11,840 nucleotides of DNA from the NCBI GenBank assembly GCA_027577415.1, contig JANBQS010000796.1, positions 1 to 11,840 of the forward strand. The letters run 5' to 3'. This document shows, piece after piece, positions 1 through 7,864 of this stretch (position 1 is the first letter of the stretch; the number at the start of each line of letters is the position of its first letter). Under the pieces are notes generated by a model, which saw nothing but the letters and a program-made list of their open reading frames with translations, made no database searches and was not told the DNA's origin. Source of the stretch: Coemansia sp. RSA 922. Its lineage: Eukaryota; Kickxellomycota; Kickxellomycetes; Kickxellales; Kickxellaceae. The position numbers and the translations under genes were made by a program.

Positions 1-75
1 CAAATCTCTGTCTACTATGAAATTTCTGGATACTTTTTAGATATTTGGACATTTGCACAGATGTGCTTGACCCTC
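1..75. repeat. Left arm of a perfect 75-bp inverted repeat
   Basis: The reverse complement of these 75 bases is identical at every position to 6039-6113. The match stops at base 76, where the LINE sequence begins, and may run on to the left beyond the window. The paralogs nearby are only distantly similar to each other, so perfect identity here points to a recent event: either two copies of one repeat family in opposite orientation, or a local rearrangement. It is not the missing 3' part of paralog copy C, which would be expected here if the LINE had inserted cleanly into that gene. Confidence 0.9.
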
Positions 76-76
76 A

Positions 77-3000
77 ATGAATGGCCATCTGGGCAGGATG
101 GTCCACTCACTATGCCAAGGAGCAATGGCACCCCGGCTGGCACAAGTGGTAATACAAACTCCAAGCAGCACCAAAATCTATGCTGATCCAGAGTGGGTGG
201 AAGTGGAGGCCAGCCACCACTTCCAGGCACACTTTATGCACCTGAGTGAGGAGGCCATTGAGGTGACTGAGGAGTGGGCAGAGGAGTACTGCATGCATCC
301 AGGACCCAATGCAGTGTACTTCTGCCCAATCATGACTGACAAGCTGGACAAGTGGATCAACCAAATGCCCAAGAAGAAAGCCCCAGGACCAAGTGGTGTG
401 TCATTCGAATTGCTCTGCATGATGGGTGACAAATTCCAGGTGCACCTGCTGGCTATGTTTAATAAGGCACTTGAGACAGCTGAGATCCCAGCCAGCTGGA
501 CCTGAGGACTGCTGATACCCATCCCCAAGAAGCCGGATGCTGATGGCAACCTGAAACTGTACTGCCTGATCACCCTCCTGGAGGTGACACACAAGCTGCT
601 GACCATGATACTAACAAGCCAGATGGAAGTGGCACTGAGGCCAAGACTCATGGACATGAACCTGGCCTTCTGACATAACAAGTGTGCAACCAACCTAGGC
701 ATGCTGCTACAACAGTGGGCAGAATGGTGTAATGGTGAACACTGAAAGCTGCTGCTACTACTACTTGACATTGCAAAAGCCTATGACAGTGTGTGCCTGG
801 AATTACTGAAAATGTCACTTGAGCACCTGGGGATACCACCTAATGTGGTCGCACTCATTATGCAACTACATGAGGACTGACAACTCAAAGTAGTGATGGC
901 ACATGGAATGCCAGTGCCATTTATGCAGCAATGCAGCCTGGCTCAGGGTGATGCACTATCACCACTCCTGTGGATTATAGTGTATGATCCACTTCTGTCA
1001 CAAATCCACCAAGAGTGAGTGACACTAGCCTACCAGTGACTGACAAGACTGACAAGGGAGGTGGCAGACCTGGAATTACCAGAGGTGCACATTGTGGCAG
1101 TAGCCTACACAGACGATTTAACCCTGGTAGGAACCTCATGCAAAGATATGCAAGAAACGATGGAAATTATGGCAAGTTGGTTTGAGATGGTAGGAGTAAC
1201 TGTCAACACAAGCAAGACTGAGCTCATCGAGTGGCTGTGGCCAGATCTGAGTGAGGGTGCCCTACTATGGGGCACTGGCCCACAGCAGCAACAGATCACA
1301 CAAGGCCCTGGGGACAGAGAGCCAACTTGAGTGCTAGGCCAATATATTGTGCCTGGTGGGCATAAGATGACTATGGTAAATTTCCTAAAAGAAATGGCAA
1401 AGTCACTCACAACCAGCCTAGGCAAGAAGTGGATCACCAACTGCCAAGCACAGTACATGTACTGAGCGGTGCTATGCCCACTCATTTCATACAAGATGCA
1501 GGGTGTGGTACTAACGGAGAAAGACATGACGGCTATCCAGGCACCGATGATCGCAATGGTTAAACACAAATTTGGGGTACCTAGCACGACGCCTTCATCG
1601 TTCTGGTTTACAAGAGCTGGGGGTTGGCTACCACGCATGTGAGCCAAGTATGAATGGTGAGCAACTGAGATGACTGCGCTTCTGCAATGGAGAGGGCAGC
1701 ACGGAATGTGGCAACCTGGCCTGGCACATGGAACAGCATGTGCAGAACTGACTGCACTTCCCTGGAGACCCACTAGCATACCCAGACTATGCAATGATGG
1801 TGACACTATCAAGTGCCAGGCAGCTGTGGTGGCCAAACATGATGCAGATCCTAGCCAAGCAGGGCCTCAACATCAGGATGCCAGCATATGGTGATGAGGA
1901 AGACAGATCAATACTGGCTATACTTGAGCTGGGCTGGGCAGGAGATCAGGATGCCCGGGCCTACAGGCAAATGTATGAGCAAGGAATACGAAATGTGAGT
2001 GATGTGCTGGAGCTTGACAGGGACACTATCAAAGTATGCCAGGCAGGTTACTGCCTCTTCTGGGAGTGAAAGCTCTGGACACTGGTGGCAGCCCAGGCAT
2101 GGCCATGAGCAACCAACCAGCAACAGCAATTCCTACAAGTAGACATGGCACACCATATACTCTCACCAGGGGGACATGAGCAAGGGCCCAAGGAAACACC
2201 TTTCCTACCAAGTACGCTTGAGGAAAAGTTCGCACATCTAGACATCACCAGTCGGGCCACACAAGCAACACAAGTAGATGTCTTCATGGACAGCTCACTG
2301 ATACTGGCAAAGAGAAAACAGGCTGCGATGATGGGGTTTGCTGCCATCTTCGTCTTCCAATGAGCAGGGACCAGACCATCCTTTGCAGTATTGTCGGGTG
2401 CTACCAGAAATAGACCATACTCCTTGACCACAGCCAAGATCATGGCGATTGTAATAGCACTGTCAGTCTTACCCCTGAATACCCCAGCAACAATTTGGTG
2501 TGACTTGCAGGTGGCCATCACCATGACAAGAAAGCTACAGAATGCAGCAGACAATAGCTGGAGCAAGTCCCCACTTGCCTACATTGTCCAGTTCTTTATT
2601 CCTCAGATACGCCAATGTACGGCAGCACTCAGGCTCAAGTGGATCCCTGGCCACAAGGGCAACAAGGGCAACAAGGCAGCTGACAAGGCTGCAAAGGAGG
2701 CACAGCAACAGAGGCAGGGCTGGTGGACATTCCGCCTTGGTGCCCCCCCTGAACGACCATTCTGGGTGTGCGCGGGCACCTCTCTGGCACCATACAAGAT
2801 CGGTGGGATAGTGAAACAGCAGGAAGAGGTGTGGGCTGCAGAACGACTGGTCAAATGGGTGTGCTTAGCCAACGGCAATGCTGAGATCTGTGAGAGTGAT
2901 CTGAAGGAGATGCTGGAAGCACTCAACTGGTCAGCAAATCCAAATGGGACCTGGATGTGCAAGAACTCATGGTGCCACACAAATGCGCGGGATTCCAACC

Positions 3001-3869
3001 TATGCAGATTCATGCTGGGCATGATGTTCAAGGTGCTACCAGTGGCAGAGCATGAGTGGGCATGGTACCTGCAGGCCTATGAGGAGTCTGAATGGAAAAT
3101 GTGCCTGCACTGCAATGTGGAAATTGAAACACAGGAACACTACTTTGCATGTACAGCAAGTCAACTGATTCTCAGTCCAGGGGGGACGGCAGTGGAACCA
3201 GAGGCACAGAGTACACCAAGGGGCTGGCTTAGCACAGGACAGGTGATGATGCCACGGGCTGACAGGTGGATGATGGTATGACCACTGGGGCTAAGCACAA
3301 TGGCCGAATTTGCAAATGCCAATAAAGGGGTGGAAGAAATTGATAAAGAAAGCAACGGACCAGTAGCCAAGTGGATAGAGCAAGAAGCCAAGGCAAGGAC
3401 AGCATGCATTTTGATTCCATGACAATGGTGCTGGGAGACAGCAGAGGTGATTGTGCAGGAAATGGCCCAGTATGGCAAGAAGGGCAGGGACTGGGCATCT
3501 CATAGCCTTGCCAGCAATAAGGAACTCAAGTCAGTAGTGCAGTGGCAGCGAATACTAAGGAAAGTTGCCATCCATGAAAGATGGGCACACGAGTACCAGG
3601 AGCACTGGCTGCCACAGAATGACGCTCAGATCAGCAAGGAGGAGGCTTTGATGATCAGGCCAAAGAAGCGAAGGGCACTGATGTGCCAGCCTAGGCCACC
3701 TGATGTGGAGTGCAATGATGGCACACCAGTTTATCCCAAGGAGACGGAGGCACGGAGACTGGCCAAGTACAAGAAGCTGTGTCAGGTACTCACTGACGAT
3801 TGGCATTGTGGTAGGAAGAGCAAAGTGGCAGGCAAGGGACTGTGGTCCATCAACACAAGATACTCTTAG
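77..3869 (+). pseudogene. LINE polyprotein pseudogene: RT, RNase H, CCHC zinc motif
   Basis: About 1,264 codons remain. They read in the frame of base 77 to roughly 1693-1735 and then in the frame of base 1794 to TAG at 3867-3869 (a second TAG follows), so one small indel lies between. RT landmarks: PIPKK at about 518-532, motif A aspartate at 767-769 inside LLDIAKAYD, motif B QGDALSPLLW at about 945-974, and catalytic YTDD at 1106-1117. RNase H landmarks: aspartates at 2289-2291 and 2502-2504, and the late HK...AAD segment with H 2652-2654 and D 2682-2684; the expected glutamate is lysine at 2436-2438. A CLHC...H...C zinc motif spans 3102-3152, and a basic RPKKRR patch follows at about 3657-3674. 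Sixteen in-frame TGAs interrupt it, at 503, 671, 743, 878, 1016, 1037, 1328, 1463, 1640, 1658, 1749, 2067, 2106, 2361, 3279 and 3420. No product is possible under the standard code. Confidence 0.9.
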
Positions 3870-3942
3870 TAGTTCCGGCAGTGAAAGCCAAAGCATGTGG
3901 TTGTGGCTGTAGGTAGTAATTTTTATTATTCTCTATTGTTAA

Positions 3943-3994
3943 GGCACTGGGTAGGTCTCAGTGCCAGTGACCTCAGTTCGTGCCCATACAGGGC
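3943..3994 (+). other. Stem-loop(s) in the LINE 3' tail
   Basis: GGCACTG (3943-3949) pairs with CAGTGCC (3959-3965) around a 9-nt loop, and a G-T pair could extend the stem by one. A weaker 4-bp stem, GCCC/GGGC, lies at 3982-3985 and 3991-3994. Many LINEs carry a 3' stem-loop that their own RT recognises, and the position about 75 nt after the stop codons and near the inferred 3' end fits that role. Function is inferred, since short stems also arise by chance. Confidence 0.45.
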
Positions 3995-4008
3995 TCCAAT
4001 ACAACGAC

Positions 4009-4299
4009 TCAATCATCATAGTTTTTCCATGCATGTCCATGAACAAGTAAAAAACGTGACATACTATTTAGGTACAACCCTGCATGATCCCCTACTTTTC
4101 TATGTCCAATGTAATGATGAACAACCCCATCTGTAGCAACAAGTACAAATTTGCTTTTTGTTTTTGTAACATCATAGCTTTTCTTTAAATGCTTAGCAGC
4201 AATATTACATTTGTTCTTGTTGGTGGGGAAAGGCCATTTTTCAAGAAACTCTATGTCAGCACCCTGAAGAATGTAGACATCATACCCGTTTGTTGTCAT
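4009..4299 (-). pseudogene. Paralog copy C, truncated at its 3' end by the LINE
   Basis: This reads as 96 aa from ATG at 4297-4299 to TGA at 4009-4011. It aligns with copies A and B along its length: the YxVYxxxx start, an A-A-x-H-L/V-K-x-x-Y stretch in the middle, a hydrophobic V-x-V segment, and H-x-x-W-x-x-Y at its end. Copy A continues for about 40 more residues after that tryptophan, but here homology stops within a few residues and LINE sequence follows. The C-terminal third was therefore probably lost on insertion. Its upstream region keeps the CCCCAACCATCCTAT block and the distal block, but the TATA motif seen in A and B has decayed. I see no signal peptide, membrane segment or recognisable domain. 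It could still be expressed as a short protein. Confidence 0.6.
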
Positions 4300-4399
4300 C
4301 TGTAGATATGATTGGATAAATAGTCCCCTAAAAATGCAGGTGTTTCAGTTTGTCAGATAAATAGAGGAAACGAAAGTGAGGGTAAAAAAGAATAAAAAC

Positions 4400-4740
4400 T
4401 AGTTGGCCAGCAGCAGGCTTATTATTATGTAGCAGGAGTGGGAATGTCTGAGGAAGAAGGGTAGAGGACAAGAACGTTTGGAAAAGCTCTCCCCAACCAT
4501 CCTATAGTGCTCAGAAACGGAAAAAGCAACAGCATTCTCTTTTGTCAAAGCCAAGTGCAATTATTTCAAAGGATTGTGCTTTATTAATTGTTGCCCATCA
4601 CGGAGCAAAGAGAATTTCATTTTATAAAGGCTGCATTGGGCTAAAAGGGAACTAATGGAAGGCGATTGCAATTTTCTACAATCAATGTGTGTCCCAACTT
4701 GCAAAGGCACTTTTCCCAAGCCAGTGCAAAGCTATTTTTA
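4400..4740 (-). promoter_or_regulatory. Upstream region of copy C with conserved blocks
   Basis: Three blocks match the upstream regions of the other copies in the same order. A TGGCCAGCAG...GCTT segment (about 4413-4430) matches copy B beside its TATA box, but the TATA itself has become ATTATTATG. CCCCAACCATCCTAT (4491-4505) is identical to 7528-7542 upstream of copy A. The distal AAAGGCAC...CCAAGCCAGTG block (about 4703-4725) is shared with A and, more weakly, with 6677-6723. This is read as homologous promoter DNA carried along by tandem duplication. Which bases bind proteins is unknown. Confidence 0.55.
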
Positions 4741-5304
4741 GACGCTGACATCGCTGAGAAAACCAGCAACTGTTTTTCTAAAACCTAAAGCATATCAGTG
4801 CCAAATTCATTATTATAGTTTGTATTCTAATGTAGCAAATGTTGAAATTGACTATGAAATTTATCTAGAAGGTACCTGGCTGTTAAGAACCGCTAAAGTG
4901 GACAGTAGCACGTAATAGAGGGCCATATGTTATTGATCATGTTCCAGTAATGTACTTATGTTTCAGAGTTAGTGGACGGCCTGTCTTATATATTATTAAC
5001 AATATCAATACTTTGTGTCCTCCACAGCATTGGTCTGGTTGCTGTTGTAGACTAAGGGTCTCCAAATATTATTGAGCAAGTGCTCAGAGCTCCTGATATA
5101 ATATCTTGCATTAAAAGACAATAAGAGAGTAGAAAAGTAGTTAAAGAGACCTAAGCCGGACCACTGCAGCATGGTCCTTTAAATAACCAAGGGGGTGGCA
5201 CAGTTGCACCAAATATAAACATTTGTGATTGTTAGTATTTATATGTCCTTTCCGCTCAGCACTAGGCTGGAAATCGGGGGAGTTTCTTCTTTTGTTTTTC
5301 CCTA
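4741..5304. other. AT-rich spacer between copies B and C, no gene seen
   Basis: I see no open frame of useful length and no similarity to the paralogs or the LINE here. The only local structure noted is a short foldback, GGACCA (5158-5163) with TGGTCC (5172-5177). Confidence 0.5.
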
Positions 5305-5310
5305 TTTATT
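5305..5310 (-). terminator. AATAAA poly(A) signal candidate for copy B
   Basis: On the - strand AATAAA lies about 20 bp after the inferred TAG end (5330-5332) of copy B. The hexamer is common in AT-rich DNA, so support is positional only. Confidence 0.3.
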
Positions 5311-5329
5311 ATTTTAACATTTGAACAGT

Positions 5330-5709
5330 CTACTCTTGTAACAACTCTGGTAACAGTCTATGTGCTACTATAGCTGTATAAACTAATAAATAATCCGAAT
5401 CACCTTTCATTCCTTTCTTATAAGCACTCCAACTTTGGCCATGGGCAAACGTAAAGAATGTAGGACCTTCTAATGCAATCTTTCTGTTAGAATAGTCCAC
5501 TCCCTTACTTTTAGAGTGTCTGTAACATATTTTATTACTAACAACATAGACTGATTTCCCTCCATTTCAACAGTACAATAATTTGTCTTTACATATTCAC
5601 CTGCTGAATAAACGTTTTTGATGTTATCTGGTAAGTTAATAGTTCCATGTGGCTCTATGACACGTCTAAGGTCCTTTAGAAGAAGAACTGGATACGTGGT
5701 AGATGCCAT
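5330..5709 (-). pseudogene. Paralog copy B, inactivated by a one-base frameshift
   Basis: The frame opens at ATG 5707-5709 (MASTTYPVLLLKD, matching the start of copy A) and stays similar through VKTNY and MEGN. At about 5554-5557 one base is missing relative to copy A. The original frame then runs into TAG near 5470, while the shifted frame resumes clear homology (KSVYVVSNK, then FAHGQSWSAY against FAHSNVW.GY in A) to TAG at 5330-5332. Joined, the frames would span about 126 codons against 138 in A. The shift could be a real mutation or an assembly error, because the rest of the frame is clean and the promoter looks intact. No known domain is recognised. The first 56 codons before the shift, plus an off-frame tail, could still make a 79-aa peptide. 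Confidence 0.72.
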
Positions 5710-5822
5710 TTTACTTGTAGAATGTGATAAAAATAAAGAGATTTGGCGTACTTAGTACTTTGAACAAAAGTGAATAAGAGAGTAATGGAAATGGAGAGAG
5801 AAAAACAATGGCCAGCAGTATG

Positions 5823-5838
5823 CTTTTTATACCACAGC
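5823..5838 (-). promoter_or_regulatory. TATA box of paralog copy B
   Basis: CTTTTTATACCACAGC on the + strand reads as GCTGTGGTATAAAAAG on the coding strand. The same 16 bases occur upstream of copy A at 7464-7479. The TATAAAA core lies 115 bp before the ATG, against 117 bp in copy A. The match in sequence and spacing supports a real core promoter. Confidence 0.65.
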
Positions 5839-6038
5839 TGGAATAACAATGGCCAGGACAGAGCAGAGAAGGAACACTGTCAAGAGACCCTTTTCAGCCT
5901 TGTTTCTAAAAGCAAGCCAAGTGAGCCCCCATTTTTCGTCATACGAAAAGTAAATAATTCGAAGGAGAGTCGTCATAGGTGATGTCAGAGATTGGAGCAA
6001 TGATTGTCTGCCTCTGATATCATCTTGGTAATGCCATA

Positions 6039-6113
6039 GAGGGTCAAGCACATCTGTGCAAATGTCCAAATATCTAAAAAGTATCCAGAAATTTCATAGT
6101 AGACAGAGATTTG
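6039..6113. repeat. Right arm of the perfect 75-bp inverted repeat
   Basis: This is the reverse complement of bases 1-75 with no mismatch. It lies inside the extra DNA upstream of copy B. If that DNA is a mobile repeat, 1-75 would be part of a second copy in the opposite orientation, cut off by the LINE. Confidence 0.9.
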
Positions 6114-6150
6114 TAGGGTTCTGAATTTTTTTGGGAGGGATGATTTTGCC

Positions 6151-6200
6151 GTGTTTAGATATATGTTTTCTACTTCTGTAGAGAACATATACCTAAATAC
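6151..6200. repeat. 23-bp near-perfect hairpin
   Basis: Arms 6151-6173 and 6178-6200 match at 20 of 23 positions around a 4-nt loop (TTCT). All three mismatches are transitions, and two would be G-U pairs in + strand RNA. This looks like a formerly perfect palindrome, typical of a foldback element or the precursor of a small RNA. There is no direct evidence of transcription. Confidence 0.7.
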
Positions 6201-6549
6201 ATCAAAAGAGGATCACCCAAAAAAAGGCGGAACCCGAGGGGACCTTGGGTGACAAGGAACCTTTTAAAAAAACTATAGTTTGTGTAGCCACTCATGTCCT
6301 TTCATGCTGCTAGAAACCTAATAATGTTCAAAATATCACCTGAATCACAAGTTACTGAAATCACAGCCACGTTTAGAAAGAAGGTTGGTAATTTCAGGTA
6401 TTAAGATGTCCCCCATAGTGTAATCGAAAAGTATTGACCTGCACCTATGCAATTGCTTGGCTTTAACAGTTATATCACCACTCATCATGTCTCTAAGATG
6501 GAGAACAAAGGTGGGTTGTCTCCTTTGCTGCCTCAACCTTTTCGAAATT

Positions 6550-6735
6550 GGCTAGAAATTGGTACTATATTAATGTTTTCCACCATGGAGCAAATGTAAT
6601 TTACAAGGGTTGCAGTAAGTGACAAACAAAAAGGAAATAAAGGACAAGGGATTGTAATTTCTCTCATACCCAAGAGCGTCCCAGCTTTTAAAGGTGCTTT
6701 TTGTTCTAGCCAATGCAAAGCTACTCCATGACAAG
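6550..6735 (-). promoter_or_regulatory. Displaced distal upstream block of copy B
   Basis: Read on the + strand, this aligns with about 4583-4733 upstream of copy C: ATTAAT, CC(A)TCA/CCATGGAGCAAA, and ending CTTTTAAAGGTGC...AGCCAATGCAAAGCTA against CTTGCAAAGGCAC...AGCCAGTGCAAAGCTA. By eye the identity is around two thirds. In copies A and C this block sits 360-404 bp before the ATG; here it is about 980 bp from the copy B ATG, consistent with the insertion described separately. Between 6736 and 6931 I see nothing definable. Confidence 0.5.
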
Positions 6736-6931
6736 TATGCTCTTGAACTAACCCGCATGCCCACATTGTAAGCAAAGAATTACCAGAGCCTAACTGGTTG
6801 CTAAAATGAATGCACTGTATTATTTTTATATTTAAAACTGGCTAATGAAGGGGGCTCTAGCGAGAGTCAATAGATTGAAAACAACCAAACCAAAAAGTGG
6901 CTCATGCTAAATCATGACAATAGCCAGTCTT

Positions 6932-7348
6932 CTAAAATGTCTTTAACAACTGGTCCATATCTGCCACTGTTATTGACTTAGCTGTGTTATCACCTAGTGC
7001 CTTCGCTGCATCTGTAACTATTTCATACTCAGTCCATGGCTCTAGAAAGTTTTTCATATACCCATCCCAAACGTTACTATGGGCAAATACATAATACGTT
7101 GGATCTAATAATTTGGTATCTGTTGTCCCCCTTATTGTTCTCTTAGAGTACTTGTAGAAGGCATTATTGGTAACTACATAGACTGACTTTTGGTCCATTA
7201 GCATGGGCTCATAAGTGCTCTTTACATGACTCGCTGCCAAGTGAACATCATTATCAATAGCTGAAGTATCTATGCTAACTTTCCCATGATAACTGATGCC
7301 AGATTTACTGTCCTTCATGACATAAACAGGATACTCTTTTGGCGCCAT
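6932..7348 (-). CDS. Paralog copy A, intact 138-aa protein of an unrecognised family
   Basis: ATG is at 7346-7348 and TAG at 6932-6934. It has no intron, no signal peptide (the start MAPKEYPVYVMKD is polar) and no membrane segment, so a soluble intracellular protein is likely. Residues kept between this copy and copies B and C: Y-x-V near the N-terminus followed by K-D in A and B; a small-x-x-V/L-K-x-x-Y motif at about 40-46; KSVYVV-(T/S)-N at about 54-62 in A and B; and F-x-H-x-x-x-W-x-x-Y at about 88-97. The C-terminal 40 residues are acidic and helix-prone and are the least conserved part. A TATA box with copy B-like spacing lies 117 bp upstream, and the gene is divergent from GSH2. I do not recognise the family and assign no function. 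Retention of amino-acid patterns between diverged copies is the main evidence that it is a real gene. Confidence 0.72.
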   Translation of the reverse strand: MAPKEYPVYVMKDSKSGISYHGKVSIDTSAIDNDVHLAASHVKSTYEPMLMDQKSVYVVTNNAFYKYSKRTIRGTTDTKLLDPTYYVFAHSNVWDGYMKNFLEPWTEYEIVTDAAKALGDNTAKSITVADMDQLLKTF

Positions 7349-7463
7349 TTATATGCTTGGCCAAGGGTATGGTGCTGGTGTGTGTTTACTATGCAGAATA
7401 AATAGGAAAAAAGAGGTGATGAGAGCAATGAGAAAGATGGAGAAACTGGCAGCCTTAAGCCAA

Positions 7464-7479
7464 CTTTTTATACCACAGC
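7464..7479 (-). promoter_or_regulatory. TATA box of paralog copy A
   Basis: CTTTTTATACCACAGC on the + strand is identical to 5823-5838 upstream of copy B. The coding-strand TATAAAA is 117 bp before the copy A ATG. Confidence 0.65.
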
Positions 7480-7527
7480 CCTGATGGCCGCTACCAAAAC
7501 AAGGGAGGAGATCTTGAGGAAGTCTCG

Positions 7528-7738
7528 CCCCAACCATCCTATTGTGTTGGGAGGCTCACAAAGTAGCTTCAATGCTTTCTTCAAAGCTAAGTACGACGTA
7601 TACAATGAACGTTCTAGCTTGGTTGGCTGATACTGCAGCACCAGCAGAAGGAAAAGAAAAGGGGCATGGCATGATATATTCTACAGTCCAAGCGCATCCC
7701 TACTTTCAAAGGCACTTTGTCCAAGCCAGTGTAAAGTA
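7528..7738 (-). promoter_or_regulatory. Conserved upstream blocks of copy A
   Basis: CCCCAACCATCCTAT (7528-7542) is identical to 4491-4505 upstream of copy C, at 180 against 192 bp from the start codons. The distal block TTTCAAAGGCACTTT..CCAAGCCAGTG (about 7704-7731) matches copy C, and more weakly 6677-6723. The blocks may be regulatory elements or simply duplicated DNA; their order and spacing are preserved. Confidence 0.5.
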
Positions 7739-7864
7739 GCAAATGCTGCATTGCAACAAGCTCAGTGTTAGACCTACCAGCTTTTGTCTAGATTGTAGCA
7801 AAAGACTCACAGGAAGCTAATTTGTTGTTGTACCGAATCTAACATTTCAATAGTTTAACACTGG

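Larger units (their letters stand above)
76..4010 (+). mobile_element. 5'-truncated, decayed LINE (non-LTR) retrotransposon
   Basis: This is a non-LTR retrotransposon that would copy itself by target-primed reverse transcription. The retained part starts in the linker between endonuclease and reverse transcriptase, so the endonuclease and any ORF1 are missing, as is usual for 5'-truncated insertions. RT, RNase H, a CCHC zinc motif and a basic C-terminal region follow in order, then about 140 bp of 3' tail with a stem-loop. The left edge is placed where the inverted repeat ends (75/76). The right edge is approximate and lies where homology to paralog copy C begins (about 4010). No long poly(A) tail and no target-site duplication is visible. 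GC content is near 50%, clearly above the AT-rich DNA to its right. RNase H after RT occurs in several LINE clades (for example I and Tad); I cannot settle the clade by eye. Confidence 0.92.
5926..6545. mobile_element. Probable ~600-bp insertion in the copy B upstream region
   Basis: Upstream homology between copies runs to about 5925 in B (GCCAAGTG, matching about 4551 in C) and resumes at about 6550-6723 (ATTAATGTTTTCC..., matching about 4583 onward in C). Those points are about 30 bp apart in C but over 600 bp apart here, so about 600 bp look inserted. The segment holds several foldbacks: TTTTCGT/ACGAAAA around 5934-5950, an imperfect one at 5981-6024, and a 23-bp stem at 6151-6200. It also contains the 75 bp repeated at the window start. 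I found no convincing terminal inverted repeats or target-site duplication and no coding capacity, so the exact ends and class (MITE-like or other) remain open. Confidence 0.4.

Noticed and set aside
1..75. LINE 5' inversion (twin priming) as the source of the inverted repeat
   Set aside because: Twin priming would invert LINE sequence; this arm has no similarity to the LINE.
178..771. 197-codon open frame on the - strand
   Set aside because: It lies antisense to the RT region. It is open mainly because the + strand frame has few TTA, CTA or TCA triplets in that phase; it is serine-rich with no family features.
1105..1836. 243-codon open frame on the - strand
   Set aside because: It is antisense to the YTDD-containing RT frame and crosses the frameshift; no recognisable domain.
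2048..3031. Antisense frames under the RNase H and zinc motif region
   Set aside because: The + strand frame has clear RNase H and CCHC residues; the - strand frames do not resemble any protein family.
77..3869. Nuclear UGA reassignment as an explanation for the TGA-only pattern
   Set aside because: GSH2 has no in-frame TGA in 496 codons and all its tryptophans are TGG. The LINE contexts suggest arginine, which no known nuclear code gives to UGA, and the frameshift and lost RNase H glutamate show the element is dead anyway. Stop usage alone cannot exclude it, since GSH2 and copy A end in TAG.
77..3869. Classical repeat-induced point mutation (RIP)
   Set aside because: RIP mostly converts CpA to TpA. 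Here CpA and TpG are plentiful, TAA and TAG stops are absent, and the loss is specific to CpG.
5770..5982. 70-codon + strand frame
   Set aside because: It overlaps the TATA box and upstream DNA of copy B and shows no protein-like conservation against the matching regions of A and C.
7542..7739. 65-codon + strand frame
   Set aside because: It lies in the duplicated upstream blocks of copy A; the aligned regions of C and 6550-6735 do not keep the frame.
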